Shown: positions 16,633 to 25,719, counted from the stretch's first letter. The stretch: DNA of 64,000 nt from Lacticaseibacillus kribbianus (GCF_020180945.1 NZ_JAIPUL010000003.1:124001-188000); one strand, 5' to 3'. A program made the numbers and translations. Notes: generated by a model not told the origin, from the sequence alone.

Positions 16633-17604
16633 CTAAAGTGATTGCCACAGCGACCAGCCGGCCAGCACCAGCACCTCGGCGCCGACGGTGAACAGCAGGT
16701 TGTTGACGGCGGTTTTGAATGTGAGCCGGCGCACTTGCACGGCCATGAAGCGTTGGATGTTCTTGTGAATCAGCGGCCAAAGCAGCAGCACGAAAAGCGT
16801 CGGCCACGGCATCAGCCCGAGCGCCACGGCCGCAACGATGGCGAGGTAGGCGGCGACCGGCACCCAGCGGTAGATCGCCAGCGACCGGTCGTGGCCGAGG
16901 TACACCGCCAGCGTTGCCCGGTGGTTGGTGATGTCCTCCTCGATGTCGCCGATGTTGTTGGCGAACATGATGTTGGCCTCCAGGATGATGATCGGCGCGG
17001 CGACCAGCAGCATCTGGGCAATCACCTCGATGTTGCCGTGCAGGCTGAAGGTCCGCCAAGTCAGGTCGAGCCCGAGCGGCCGGTTCGGCACGTTGACGAA
17101 GTAGGCGATGAAAAAGGTTCCGAAGCCCTCGGTCATGCTGGAGACCACCTCGCCGATCGGCAGGCGCGAGATCGGCATCGGCCCGAACGTGTAGAAGATC
17201 GCGATGGCAATCGCCGTGGCGCCGATGAACAGCAGCACTAGGTTCGTGCGCACCACGAGAATCAGCCCGGCGACAACGGCGACGCCCAACAGCGTCAGCA
17301 TCAGCGCCATGATGCGGCGCGGGTCCAGGTGCGCGGTGCCGATGATGTTGCCGTTTTGCCGGTAGTCCTCGTCCTTGGACTTGTGGTAGTCCTGCACATT
17401 GTTGAAGCCGGTGACGAAGCAGGCAATGCTCAGCTGACCCACAAAGTAGATCAGCGTGTTCACCCCGTTGAAGCCGCCCTGGTCGTGCCACGCGTACAGG
17501 ACGCCGAGCGCGAAGGGCATCGCGGAGGCCAGCTTGACCGGCAGCCGGATCAGCTGCAGGAAAAGCGGCCAGGTCAGCTTGTGGTATGGTGTTGATTCCG
17601 TCAT
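16633..17604 (-). CDS. UbiA-family prenyltransferase (MenA-like, 1,4-dihydroxy-2-naphthoate prenyltransferase type)
   Basis: 323 residues with about eight membrane helices. The two Asp-rich Mg-diphosphate motifs of UbiA enzymes are visible: FVTGFNNVQDYHKSKDEDY near residue 60 and ANNIGDIEEDITNHRATLA near residue 210. MenA attaches a polyprenyl chain to 1,4-dihydroxy-2-naphthoate (DHNA) to give demethylmenaquinone. Many lactobacilli lack the early menaquinone genes and use external DHNA. I use the second ATG (MTESTPYHKL), which sits 6 nt after GGGAGG; the first ATG touches the ribosome site. It heads the ABC importer operon, suggesting precursor uptake and prenylation as one pathway. Confidence 0.85.
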   Translation of the reverse strand: MTESTPYHKLTWPLFLQLIRLPVKLASAMPFALGVLYAWHDQGGFNGVNTLIYFVGQLSIACFVTGFNNVQDYHKSKDEDYRQNGNIIGTAHLDPRRIMALMLTLLGVAVVAGLILVVRTNLVLLFIGATAIAIAIFYTFGPMPISRLPIGEVVSSMTEGFGTFFIAYFVNVPNRPLGLDLTWRTFSLHGNIEVIAQMLLVAAPIIILEANIMFANNIGDIEEDITNHRATLAVYLGHDRSLAIYRWVPVAAYLAIVAAVALGLMPWPTLFVLLLWPLIHKNIQRFMAVQVRRLTFKTAVNNLLFTVGAEVLVLAGWSLWQSL

Positions 17605-17686
17605 TCTCATCCTCCCAATTGCCAGCGAAGCGCTGCCAATATGATACTAGTCTACGTTAGCGCGCCGCTTTTGTACACGACCGCAC

Positions 17687-17716
17687 AAAAAAATGAGAGG
17701 TTCACCCCCTCATTCT
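17687..17716 (-). terminator. Terminator of the GNAT operon
   Basis: On the minus strand AATGAGGGG and CCTCTCATT pair (one G-T), followed by seven T residues. Confidence 0.8.
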
Positions 17717-17731
17717 TACGCTTAGTTAATG

Positions 17732-18394
17732 CTAGAACCGAAACGCCGGGTCGTCGGCGACGGTGTCGCGGGTCAGCACCAGCGTGGTGGCGTCAACCGC
17801 CACAAAGTGGTTGGCGGCCAAAAGCGCCCGCGCCGCCGCGTTGGCCGCGGGCAGGTCGGCCGGCGTGGTCGCCTCGGGTTCGGTCGCCGTCTGGTCAGCG
17901 GTGGTGGCTGCCGCGTTAGTTGCCGCAGGTTCAGCCGCCGCGGTTTCCGGTGGCAGCACGCTTTGCGCCGCCGCGGTTTCCGGTGGCAGCACCACGCGCA
18001 GCCGTTTCAGCCCGAGCTCGAAGAAGGCGAAGCCCGCCACGCGCGGCAGCACTTCCGCCATCACCGCCGCCGGGGTGCGTTCCAGCACCTCAAAGCGCAG
18101 CTGGGCTTCGGTCTTTTCGGCGTCGAACTGCCACAGGCAGATGCTGCCGCAAAAGGCGCCGGTCGCGCGATCGCCGATGCCGTACAGAAGCGACCGGTCG
18201 CCCATCACCAGCTGCATGGACTGGTTGACGTAGCGCGCGGTGTCCTCGATGGTCGCATCGAGCGCGCGCCCGGACAGCGCGGCCTGCGTGGCGTCGGCGC
18301 GCAGGGCGTGGACGTCCTTGAGGCGAAACAGCGTCGGCCAGTCGAGCTGGTAGTGCGCCGACAGCAGCGGGTGGTATTTTTCAAAATGGGCCAT
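17732..18394 (-). CDS. GNAT-family acetyltransferase with low-complexity insertion
   Basis: 220 residues of the RimJ/RimL-like branch: WPTLFRLKDVHALRADA at the start, IEDTARYVNQSM, and a core YGIGDRATGAFCGSICLWQF. After FELGLKRLRV the usual segment LPPEN.AAARALL is interrupted by about 50 residues rich in Ala, Thr, Pro and Glu, including a doubled VLPPETAAA. The segment then resumes as AANAAARALLAANHFV. The insertion sits where acetyl-CoA contacts are expected. AGGAGGCGC precedes the ATG. It is the second gene of a pair with the 106-residue protein upstream. Substrate unknown. Confidence 0.78.
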   Translation of the reverse strand: MAHFEKYHPLLSAHYQLDWPTLFRLKDVHALRADATQAALSGRALDATIEDTARYVNQSMQLVMGDRSLLYGIGDRATGAFCGSICLWQFDAEKTEAQLRFEVLERTPAAVMAEVLPRVAGFAFFELGLKRLRVVLPPETAAAQSVLPPETAAAEPAATNAAATTADQTATEPEATTPADLPAANAAARALLAANHFVAVDATTLVLTRDTVADDPAFRF

Positions 18395-18404
18395 GTCGCG
18401 CCTC

Positions 18405-18725
18405 CTAGAAGATGCCGTTGTCCTGCAGGTCGGTGATCGGATCGTTGAAGTTCTTGTGGTAGTAGGTTTCGTCCATCACCTTGTACTTGCCGTTGGCGAA
18501 CTTGGCAATCAGGTTGCCGGGTGTCGCGATCTGCGCGTCGGAGTTGGGCACGTGCAGCTCGACGGACGGCAGTGGCGTCAGCGCGACGAACTTGGCATCG
18601 GCCCCGAAGAAGGCGTCGATGGTCGCGCGGTCGATGTCCTCGCGCACAGGCAGGAAGTACGACATCTTAGCGGTGGAAAACGCGGCGAACTCGCCGCCGG
18701 GAAACTTGGATTCAAAGGCAGGCAT
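18405..18725 (-). CDS. Hypothetical protein, 106 residues
   Basis: A soluble protein with no signal peptide (MPAFESKFPGGEFAAFS...TDLQDNGIF). It has a mixed alpha/beta composition and a Tyr/His-rich C-terminus (DETYYHKNFNDP). AAAGAGGTCC precedes the ATG. It ends 10 nt before the GNAT start, so both are one operon. I do not recognise the family. Confidence 0.65.
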   Translation of the reverse strand: MPAFESKFPGGEFAAFSTAKMSYFLPVREDIDRATIDAFFGADAKFVALTPLPSVELHVPNSDAQIATPGNLIAKFANGKYKVMDETYYHKNFNDPITDLQDNGIF

Positions 18726-18777
18726 TGCCGGGACCTCTTTTCAATGGTTTCACTAAGTATATCACGTATAATGGAGA

Positions 18778-18905
18778 GGGTGGAGCAAGCCGGGCTTAGC
18801 GGGTTGAATAGCCTAGCCGCTGCGCTTGGGCCCGCACTTAGGCCCGAGCGCAGCGGCGTAGCTATTCACACCCGCGTTGGCTTGCGGAACCCGTTTATTG
18901 AAGGG
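18778..18905 (-). repeat. Type I long-hairpin repeat, single unit, reverse orientation
   Basis: Central stem arms GAATAGC..GCCGCTGCGCT and AGCGCAGCGGC..GCTATTC are complementary, with inner TTGGGCC/GGCCCGA. The loop CGCACTT is the reverse complement of the AAGTGCG loop of other clusters. Confidence 0.85.
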
Positions 18906-18931
18906 TGGCGCAAGCCTAGTTTGGCGGGTTG

Positions 18932-19150
18932 TGGCCGCGGCCTCCGGGCCCCGGGCGGGTTGGGCTGTGCGGCCGGTCTCCGCCCGTTGGGCTCCGACCT
19001 AGATTTAGAGCCGGAGCCGCGTTGCGGCTACCCCGTCTCTAAATCTGCCGGGATGAGTGGCGCGAAAGCTCGCCAAGACCGCGAGGCTTTTGAGACGCTC
19101 ATCCTTTCACGGCCCAACCCGCCCGGGGCCCTCCGGCCGCTACACAGCGG
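18932..19150 (-). ncRNA. Type II multi-stem structured element, copy A
   Basis: Closing stem P1 is 20 perfect base pairs (18946-18965 with 19112-19131). Inside it, read on the minus strand, come the conserved CGTGAAAGGAT, stem P2 (GGATGAG/CTCATCC) with loop GGTCTTG, stem P3 (AGATTTAGAG/CTCTAAATCT) with an inner AGCCGC/GCGGCT hairpin, a short GCCC/GGGC stem, and conserved ACCGGCCGCACAGCC. The same plan with different stem sequences is found near 40.46-40.77 kb, and a reduced form near 27.0 kb. Strand is chosen from the motif order shared by all copies; transcription is not shown. Confidence 0.65.
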
Positions 19151-19288
19151 TATCACGCGACGGACCAACCTGCGAAAGGTAGGACATTTATTGCTGCCGT
19201 TTATTCGCGTGAGCGTATGCGATTGGACCGTCTGCCGCCGTATTTACTGTTCCAATTTCCCACGCATTTGTGAAAGAAGGCACCTCAC

Positions 19289-20617
19289 ATGGACTTATTC
19301 GAATCCGCCGGCCAGGCGCTTCAGCCGCTGGCCAGCCGCATGCGGCCGCAGACTTTGGCCGAGTTCGCCGGGCAGGCGCAGCTGGTCGGGCCCGACGCCG
19401 TTTTGACCAAGCTGATCACGCAAGACGAGATTCCCTCGCTGATCTTCTGGGGACCGCCGGGCGTGGGCAAAACCACGCTGGCGCAGATCATCGCGCGCCA
19501 GACCAAGGCCGCGTTCGTCAACTTCTCCGCCGTCACCAGCGGCATCAAGGAGATCAAGAAGGTGATGGAGGAGGCCGAGGCCAACCGCTTGCTGGGGCAG
19601 AAAACCATCGTCTTCGTCGACGAGATTCACCGCTTCAACAAGGCCCAGCAGGACGCCTTTTTGCCCTACGTCGAGCGCGGCTCCATCACGCTGATTGGGG
19701 CGACGACGGAGAACCCGTCGTTCGAGGTCAACGCGGCGCTGTTGTCGCGCACCCGGGTGTTCGTGATGAAGCCGCTGGCCACCGCCGACCTGGTCGGACT
19801 GCTGCAGCGTGCGCTGCGCGACCCGCGCGGCTACGGGCTGGAAAAAGTGGAGATTGCAGACGAGCTGCTGCAACAGATTGCGACCTTCGCCAACGGGGAT
19901 GCGCGGATTGCGCTGAACACGCTGGAGATGGCGGTGACCGACGCCGGCGGCCAGTCGGGTGATGTGATTCACGTCACGAAGCAGGCGGTCGGGCAGCTGC
20001 TGTCCAAGAAGGCGTTGCTGTACGACAAGAACGGCGAGGAGCATTACAACCTGATCTCGGCCTTGCACAAGTCGATGCGCAACTCTGACGTCGACGCGGC
20101 GGTTTACTGGCTGGCGCGGATGCTTGAGGCCGGTGAGGACCCGCTGTACATCGCGCGGCGGCTGGTGCGGTTCGCCTCCGAGGACATCGGCATGGCCGAC
20201 TCCCGTGCGCTTGAGATCTGCACCAGCGTTTTTCAGGCCTGTCAGTTCATCGGCATGCCGGAGTGCTCGGTCCACCTGACCCACGCGGTGGTGTACCTGA
20301 GCCTGGCGCCGAAGAGCAACGCCCTGTACACGGCCTATGAGGCGGCGAAAAAGGATGCGACGGAAACGCTTGCGGAGCCGGTGCCGCTCCAGATTCGCAA
20401 CGCCGTCACCGACCTGATGGGAGAGGTCGGCTACGGCAAGGGTTATGAATACGCTCACGACACCAAGGACAAGCTGACCACGATGCAGACGATGCCGGAC
20501 AACCTGGTCGGGCGCCGCTACTACCACCCGACTACGCAGGGCAGCGAGGCCAAAGTGGCGCAGCGGCTGGCACAGATTCAGGCGTGGCACCGGGAGCACG
20601 ACGGCGAGTCGGAATAA
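19289..20617 (+). CDS. rarA: Replication-associated recombination protein RarA (MgsA), AAA+ ATPase
   Basis: 442 residues. Walker A is GPPGVGKTT, Walker B IVFVDEIHRF, sensor 1 IGATTENPSFEVN and the arginine finger LLSRTRVF. The C-terminal MgsA tetramerisation domain contains LHKSMRNSDVDAAVYWLARMLEAGEDPLYIARRL, cut here into a known family pattern. RarA acts at stalled replication forks. The length is normal. The ATG follows a GAAGGCACC site. A strong terminator follows. It stands alone as a single gene. Confidence 0.94.
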   Translation: MDLFESAGQALQPLASRMRPQTLAEFAGQAQLVGPDAVLTKLITQDEIPSLIFWGPPGVGKTTLAQIIARQTKAAFVNFSAVTSGIKEIKKVMEEAEANRLLGQKTIVFVDEIHRFNKAQQDAFLPYVERGSITLIGATTENPSFEVNAALLSRTRVFVMKPLATADLVGLLQRALRDPRGYGLEKVEIADELLQQIATFANGDARIALNTLEMAVTDAGGQSGDVIHVTKQAVGQLLSKKALLYDKNGEEHYNLISALHKSMRNSDVDAAVYWLARMLEAGEDPLYIARRLVRFASEDIGMADSRALEICTSVFQACQFIGMPECSVHLTHAVVYLSLAPKSNALYTAYEAAKKDATETLAEPVPLQIRNAVTDLMGEVGYGKGYEYAHDTKDKLTTMQTMPDNLVGRRYYHPTTQGSEAKVAQRLAQIQAWHREHDGESE

Positions 20618-20636
20618 TGCTTTAGTCTTGAACATG

Positions 20637-20688
20637 AAAAAGTAGGACAGGCTACGCCGTTATTTGCGCCGTGCTTGTCCTACTTTTT
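20637..20688 (+). terminator. rarA terminator
   Basis: AAAAAGTAGGACA and TGTCCTACTTTTT pair perfectly, with a 26-nt loop region and a T-run. Confidence 0.88.
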
Positions 20689-20701
20689 GATTAGGGCGAA
20701 T

Positions 20702-21694
20702 AGTTCCGCTCTGATCTCGTCGAGCTCCGTGCGGCAACGCGGGAGCGGATTGCTACGCACCAGCACTCGGGGCAAGGCCCGCCCCAAGCACTGGCGCTAG
20801 GCAATCCGACCCGCTAAGCCCGCCGCACTCTGCTCTGGTTCGTCGAGCTCCAGACCACAACGCGGAAGCGCCTAGCTAGAACAAGCCCTTGAAGCCAAGT
20901 ACGCTTCAAGGGCTTGTCCTACGCTATGCGTTCCGCTAAATTCGCGGTCTTCCGCTCTGGTATCGTCGAGCTCCGCCGAGCATCGCCGGTGCGTCTAGCT
21001 CGGGTCGGACACTGGGCCAAGTTCGGGCCCAATGCCCAACCCTACGCTAGCCGACCGGCTAAACGCTCGGCTCCGCTCTGGGTTGTCGAGCTCCGTGCGG
21101 CAACGGCAACTCGTCCAGCTAAGGCCAGCACTCGGGGCAAGGAACGCCCCAAGCACTGGCCTTGCGCTAGACGATTGCCTAAATTCGCCGCACTCCGCTC
21201 TGGTTTCGTCGAGCTCCAGCCCGCAACGCGGAAGCGCCTAGCTAGAACAAGCCCTTGAAGCCAAGTGCGCTTCAAGGGCTCGTTCTACGCTATGCGTTCC
21301 GCTAAGTGCGCGGTCTTCCGCTCTGGTATCGTCGAGCTCCGCCGAGCATCGCCGGTGCGTCTAGCTCGGGTCGGACACTGGGCCAAGTTCGGGCCCAATG
21401 CCCAACCCTACGCTAGCCGACCGGCTAAACGCTCGGCTCCGCTCTGGATTCGTCGAGCTCCGTGCGGCAACGCCCACTCGTCCAGCTAAGGCCAGCACTC
21501 GGGGCAAAGAGCGCCCCAAGCACTGGCCTTACGCTGGACGGTGGGCTAAGCCCGCCGCCCTCCGCTGTGGGTTCGTCGAGCTCCAGCCCGCAACGCGGAA
21601 TCGCCTAGCTAGAACAAGCCCTTGAAGCCAAGTGCGCTTCAAGGGCTTGTTCTACGCTATGCGTTCCGCTAAATTCGCGGTCTTCCGCTCTGGG
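20702..21694 (+). repeat. Tandem array of eight type I long-hairpin repeats
   Basis: Eight units of about 119 bp. Units 2, 5 and 8, units 3 and 6, and units 4 and 7 are near-copies, so a three-unit block has been duplicated. Outer stems differ between subtypes but pair: GTGCGGC/GCCGCAC, AGACC/GGTCT and GCCGAGC/GCTCGGC. Inner stems are GGGGC/GCCCC, GAAGC/GCTTC and TGGGCC/GGCCCA. The array runs directly into the 3' end of the Pip gene. No coding frame is credible. Confidence 0.92.
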
Positions 21695-24600
21695 TTACTT
21701 TTCCACTTCCTGCAACTTCTGGTTGTCGTCCAGCTGCGAGACACCCATCAGGTGCTTGCGCTGCAAGTACTGCATGACCAGCCACAGGAGGGCCAGGGAG
21801 CCGAGGATAACGCCGATCAGGACGACGACCGCCTGGGCGACCGTGCCCGAGGCGATGCCCGAGGTGATGGCCTGACGGAAGCCCATGATCGAGTAGCTCA
21901 TCGGCAGAAACGGGTGGATGATGTTGTAGAAGCGGTTGGTGATCTCGAGCGGGAACGTCCCGCCGGCACCGCCCAGCTGCAGCATCAGGAGCACCATCGC
22001 GACGAAGCGGCCCGGGTTGTCCAGCCACATGGACAGGAACATGACCAGGTACATGGACGCGAGGGCGAAGAGTTCGGCGAAAAGGTAGAAGAGGCCGACG
22101 TGGTCGACGGTCAACCCGGCCGCGATGATGAGCGTGGCCTCGACCAGCGCCATGCCGGTGGCGACCAGGCCGCCGAGCACGATCTTGGAGGCGAACCACT
22201 GCGTTGCCGTGCCGTCCTTCTTGGAAACCTTGCGGATCGGGTAGGCGAAGTTGAAGACCAGGGCACCGACGTAAAGCGCCAGGGACAGCACGTAAGGCGC
22301 CAGGGCGTGGCCGTAGTTGTCGACCTTGCTGAAGTAGCCGTGGTGCAGCTTGGTCGGGGCGGCGAACATCTTCGCCGTCTTGTCGCTCAACTTGATGCCG
22401 TTGACCTGCTTGGCGCCGGCGCCAAGGCTGGTCGACAGGGTTTTGGCGCCGCCTTCGAGCTTACCGGTGCCGTCGGTCAGGTCCTTGGACTTGTCGTCAA
22501 GCTGCTTGGTGCCATCGGCCAGCTGCGTAACGCCGGTGGTCAGCTGCGGCAGCTGACCCTTCATCTGGTCGAGGCCGCCTGCAATCTGCTTGGCGCCGCT
22601 GGTGAGCTTGCCACCGTTGGCCGCGAGCTGCTGACCGCCGTTGTTGAGCTGGGAGACGCCGGACGTCAGGGCCGGGATCTGGCCGTTCATGGTGTTGAGG
22701 CCGCCCGCAAGCTGGCCTGCGCCGTTGTTGAGCTGGGAGACGCCGGCGGTGAGGGTCGGAATCTGGCCGTTCATGGTGTTGAGGCCGCCCGCGAGCTGGC
22801 CGGCACCGTTGTTGAGCTTGGTGACGCCGGCAGTCAGGTCAGGGATCTGACCGTTCATGGTGTTGAGGCCGCCTGCGAGCTGGCCTGCACCGTCGTTGAG
22901 CTTGGTGACGCCGGCGGTCAGGTCAGGGATCTGGCCGTTCATGGTGTTGAGGCCGCCCGCGACCTGGCTAGCGCCGTCGTTGAGCTTGTCAACGCCGGTA
23001 GTCAGGACCGGAATCTGGCCGTTCATCTGGTTGAGGCCGCCGGTCAGGGTGGCCGCGCCGAGCTTGAGCTTCAGGTTGTTGGCGGTGACCTGGGTCACGC
23101 CCTGGTCGAGCTGGTCGATGCCGTCCAGCAGGGCGGGCAGGCCCGCGGCGAGCTGCTGGATGCTGTCGTTGAGCTCGTCGGAGCCGTCGGTCAAAGCCGT
23201 GCCCTTGGTGGCCAAAAGTTTGGCGCCGTCCTGCAGCTGGGTGAGGCTTGAGGCGAGCTTGGTGATGTCGCCGTCGGTTGCCAGCTGGGTGTCAAGCGCA
23301 GCGGACAGGGTCTTGGCGCCGTTTTCCAGCTGGGTCAGGCCGCCCATCAGGGTTTTGGCGTCCGCGGAATCAGCCGCGGTGCCGGTCGCCTGCTCCTGGG
23401 TGGAGGCGAAATCCATGAAGTCCGTGTACATCTTGTCCACCGACTTCGCGGCGGTCGAGTCCTTGGCCACGCCGGCCGCGGAAAGCTGGGCCTTGGCGGT
23501 CGCGTAGTCGTTCACGACCTTGGTGGCCTTGCTCTTGGCCAGCGCCGTGGTGGCGGTGACCTGGGCCTTGATCGCGGTGACGCCGGCTGCCATCTTGTCG
23601 ATGTTTTGCTGCAGCGTCTTCATGTTGCTCGGCAGCGTCTGGGCCGCCGCGTTGAGCTTGGTCAGGTTGTCCGACAGCGTGGTGACGCCGGCGACGTACT
23701 CACCGGTGCTGGCGTTCAGCGTCGTGCTCCCGTCCGTGAGCTTCTTGAGGCTTGCGGCGGCGAGGCTTGCCGTCTGCGCCTTCATGGCGGAGATGCCCTT
23801 GGCGACCTGGGAGACGCCGGCGGTGTAGTCGCCGATGCCGGTGTTCAGGGTCTTGGCGCCGTCCGCAAGCTTCTGGGTGCCGTCTGCAAGCGGGCCGACC
23901 TTGGACTTGAGCTCTTTGGTGCCGTCGGATAGATCGTTGGCGCCGTCCGCGAGCTTCTGGGTACCAGCCGCGAGCGGGCCAACCTTGGACTTGAGCTCCT
24001 TGGTGCCATCGGAAAGCTGGTTGGCGCCGTCCGCGAGCTTCTTGGTGCCGGCTGCGAGCGGGCCGACCTTGGACTTGAGCTCCTTGGTGCCATCGGAAAG
24101 CTGGTTGGCGCCGTCCGCGAGCTTCTTGGTGCCGCTCGCCAGTGGGCCGACCTTCGAGTTGAGCTCGGTGGTGCCGGCCTTGAGCTGGTTGGCGCCGTCC
24201 GCGAGCTTTTGGGTGCCTGCCGCCAGTGGGCCAACCTTGCCGGCCAGGGTGTTGATCCCGGCCGCCAGGGTGTCGGCGCCGGTCACGTACTGGTCCAGGC
24301 CAGCGTTCAGGGTGTTGGCCCCGTCGTCAAGCTTGGTGACGCCGCTGCTCAGCGGCTTGACCTTGACGCTCAGGGTCTGGACGCCGTCGTTGACCTTGGA
24401 GACGCCGACCACGTACTGGGAGACGCCGTCGTCCAGGGTCGCGAGACCGTCGGACAGCTGCGTGGCGCCCTTGGCCGCCTTGTGCATGCCCTTGCCGACC
24501 GTTTTGATCTGGTCGAAAACGGCGCTGGCGTAAGCGTTGGTGACGTTGGCGCGAATCTCTTTGTCCAGCGTGTCGACGCCGATGCCGGAGATCACCGAGC

Positions 24601-25015
24601 TCAGGTAGTTCAGCGAGTCGTTGGTCTGGTAGGTCAACTTCATCTTCTTGGGGTTTTCGTCCAGCACGGTCGCCGCGTTCTTCGAGAAGTTCGAAGGAAT
24701 GGTGACGACGGTGTAGTACTTGTTATCCTTGAGCCCCTGCTGCGCCTGCTTGGCGGTGACGAAGTGCCAGCCGAGCTGCTTGTTCTTGCGTAGCTTGGCG
24801 ACCGTCTGCTCGCCGACGTTCATCTTCGTGCCGTTGTAGGTGACGGCGCGGTCGTTGTTGACCACGGCGACGGGCAGGTCCTGCGTGTCGCCGTATGGGT
24901 CCCAGACCGACTTCAGGAAGAAGATGCTGTACAGGAACGGGATGATCATGATGACCATCACCGACAGCAGAATCAGCTTGTTGCGCTTGATGAACCCGAA
25001 TTCATCTTTTATCAA
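21695..25015 (-). CDS. YhgE/Pip-family membrane protein with expanded coiled repeat region
   Basis: 1106 residues. An N-terminal helix (about 14-36) leads to the YhgE/Pip N-domain (DLPVAVVNNDRAV, VTIPSNFSKNAATVL). A very long extracytoplasmic segment (about 170-880) of heptad-like repeats follows (LADGANQLSDGTKELKSKV, and LNDGAGQLAGGLNTMNGQIP). About six C-terminal helices of the ABC-2 permease type complete it. The family includes the Lactococcus phage infection protein Pip and relatives of type VII secretion EsaA. The repeats are near-identical at DNA level, so the length is probably variable. It is 14 nt downstream of a TetR gene, which likely controls it. Confidence 0.88.
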   Translation of the reverse strand: MIKDEFGFIKRNKLILLSVMVIMIIPFLYSIFFLKSVWDPYGDTQDLPVAVVNNDRAVTYNGTKMNVGEQTVAKLRKNKQLGWHFVTAKQAQQGLKDNKYYTVVTIPSNFSKNAATVLDENPKKMKLTYQTNDSLNYLSSVISGIGVDTLDKEIRANVTNAYASAVFDQIKTVGKGMHKAAKGATQLSDGLATLDDGVSQYVVGVSKVNDGVQTLSVKVKPLSSGVTKLDDGANTLNAGLDQYVTGADTLAAGINTLAGKVGPLAAGTQKLADGANQLKAGTTELNSKVGPLASGTKKLADGANQLSDGTKELKSKVGPLAAGTKKLADGANQLSDGTKELKSKVGPLAAGTQKLADGANDLSDGTKELKSKVGPLADGTQKLADGAKTLNTGIGDYTAGVSQVAKGISAMKAQTASLAAASLKKLTDGSTTLNASTGEYVAGVTTLSDNLTKLNAAAQTLPSNMKTLQQNIDKMAAGVTAIKAQVTATTALAKSKATKVVNDYATAKAQLSAAGVAKDSTAAKSVDKMYTDFMDFASTQEQATGTAADSADAKTLMGGLTQLENGAKTLSAALDTQLATDGDITKLASSLTQLQDGAKLLATKGTALTDGSDELNDSIQQLAAGLPALLDGIDQLDQGVTQVTANNLKLKLGAATLTGGLNQMNGQIPVLTTGVDKLNDGASQVAGGLNTMNGQIPDLTAGVTKLNDGAGQLAGGLNTMNGQIPDLTAGVTKLNNGAGQLAGGLNTMNGQIPTLTAGVSQLNNGAGQLAGGLNTMNGQIPALTSGVSQLNNGGQQLAANGGKLTSGAKQIAGGLDQMKGQLPQLTTGVTQLADGTKQLDDKSKDLTDGTGKLEGGAKTLSTSLGAGAKQVNGIKLSDKTAKMFAAPTKLHHGYFSKVDNYGHALAPYVLSLALYVGALVFNFAYPIRKVSKKDGTATQWFASKIVLGGLVATGMALVEATLIIAAGLTVDHVGLFYLFAELFALASMYLVMFLSMWLDNPGRFVAMVLLMLQLGGAGGTFPLEITNRFYNIIHPFLPMSYSIMGFRQAITSGIASGTVAQAVVVLIGVILGSLALLWLVMQYLQRKHLMGVSQLDDNQKLQEVEK

Positions 25016-25029
25016 TACGTGTAGCCTCC

Positions 25030-25587
25030 TTATGCGATGACTTCATTGAGGTAGAGGTTGACCAGCTGGGCGTAGTTGCCGTTTTGGCCGTGGGGCATGA
25101 AGCCCATGATCTCGAGCACGGAAAACCCGAGGACGCTTGCGATCAGCGCCTGCTCGAAGGCCTGCGGGGACATGTGGCGCAGCTTGGTGTGCGTGATCAG
25201 CCGCCGCAAGAGGTCCAGCACCTTCGCCGTCGCGGCGACGAATGGGCTGTCCTGCGGGTAGCGGTGCACGTAGTAGAAAAGCTGCACCAGCGCGCCGTTT
25301 TGGTCGAAGAACTGGTGGGCCGTGGCGGTGTAGGCGGCAAGCGCCGAGCGCCCGGACAGGCCGGTCGCGGCCTCCAACAGCTGCGTGTAAAGGTCGGCCA
25401 TGAAGGTCGCGCCGAGGTCCTCGATCATCGCGTCCACGTTGTCGTAGTAGTTGTACAGCGACTGCGAGCGAATGCCGAGCCGCTTGGCTAGGTGCTGAAA
25501 GGTCAGCGCCTGAAACCCTTCCTCGCGCACCAACTGCTGCGCCGCTTCGAGCACCTGCGCGTGATCAAGCCTGCGATGTGTCCCCAT
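25030..25587 (-). CDS. TetR/AcrR-family transcriptional regulator
   Basis: 185 residues. The N-terminal helix-turn-helix is FQALTFQHLAKRLGIRSQSLYNYYDNVDA, the canonical TetR pattern. The C-terminal ligand domain includes a WHG/TetR_C-like segment (LIASVLGFSVLEIMGF). It precedes the Pip gene by 14 nt in one operon, so it is probably the autoregulated repressor of that membrane protein. An ATGAAT/ATTCAT dyad at 25616-25649 could be its operator. The ligand is unknown. Confidence 0.88.
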   Translation of the reverse strand: MGTHRRLDHAQVLEAAQQLVREEGFQALTFQHLAKRLGIRSQSLYNYYDNVDAMIEDLGATFMADLYTQLLEAATGLSGRSALAAYTATAHQFFDQNGALVQLFYYVHRYPQDSPFVAATAKVLDLLRRLITHTKLRHMSPQAFEQALIASVLGFSVLEIMGFMPHGQNGNYAQLVNLYLNEVIA

Positions 25588-25693
25588 GTCTGCCCCTCCT
25601 TAGTGGTGTCACCCAATGAATTACAAGGTATAAATATAAAGGGATTCATCGAAGGTCACAACCTACAAAATGTAGATTATGCCCAAAAACGCA

Positions 25694-25719
25694 CAAAAAA
25701 AGCCCCGGGTGCGCGGGGC
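25694..25719 (-). terminator. Terminator-like hairpin facing leftwards
   Basis: On the minus strand GCCCCG/CGGGGC is followed by seven T residues. No minus-strand gene lies immediately to its right, so it may shield the tetR promoter from antisense transcription of the toxin-antitoxin pair. Confidence 0.6.

Noticed and set aside
15653-17491. A single 612-codon frame joining the UbiA region to the binding protein
   Set aside because: The first half is the out-of-frame shadow of the UbiA gene. The lipoprotein signal with its own ribosome site marks the true start at 16618.
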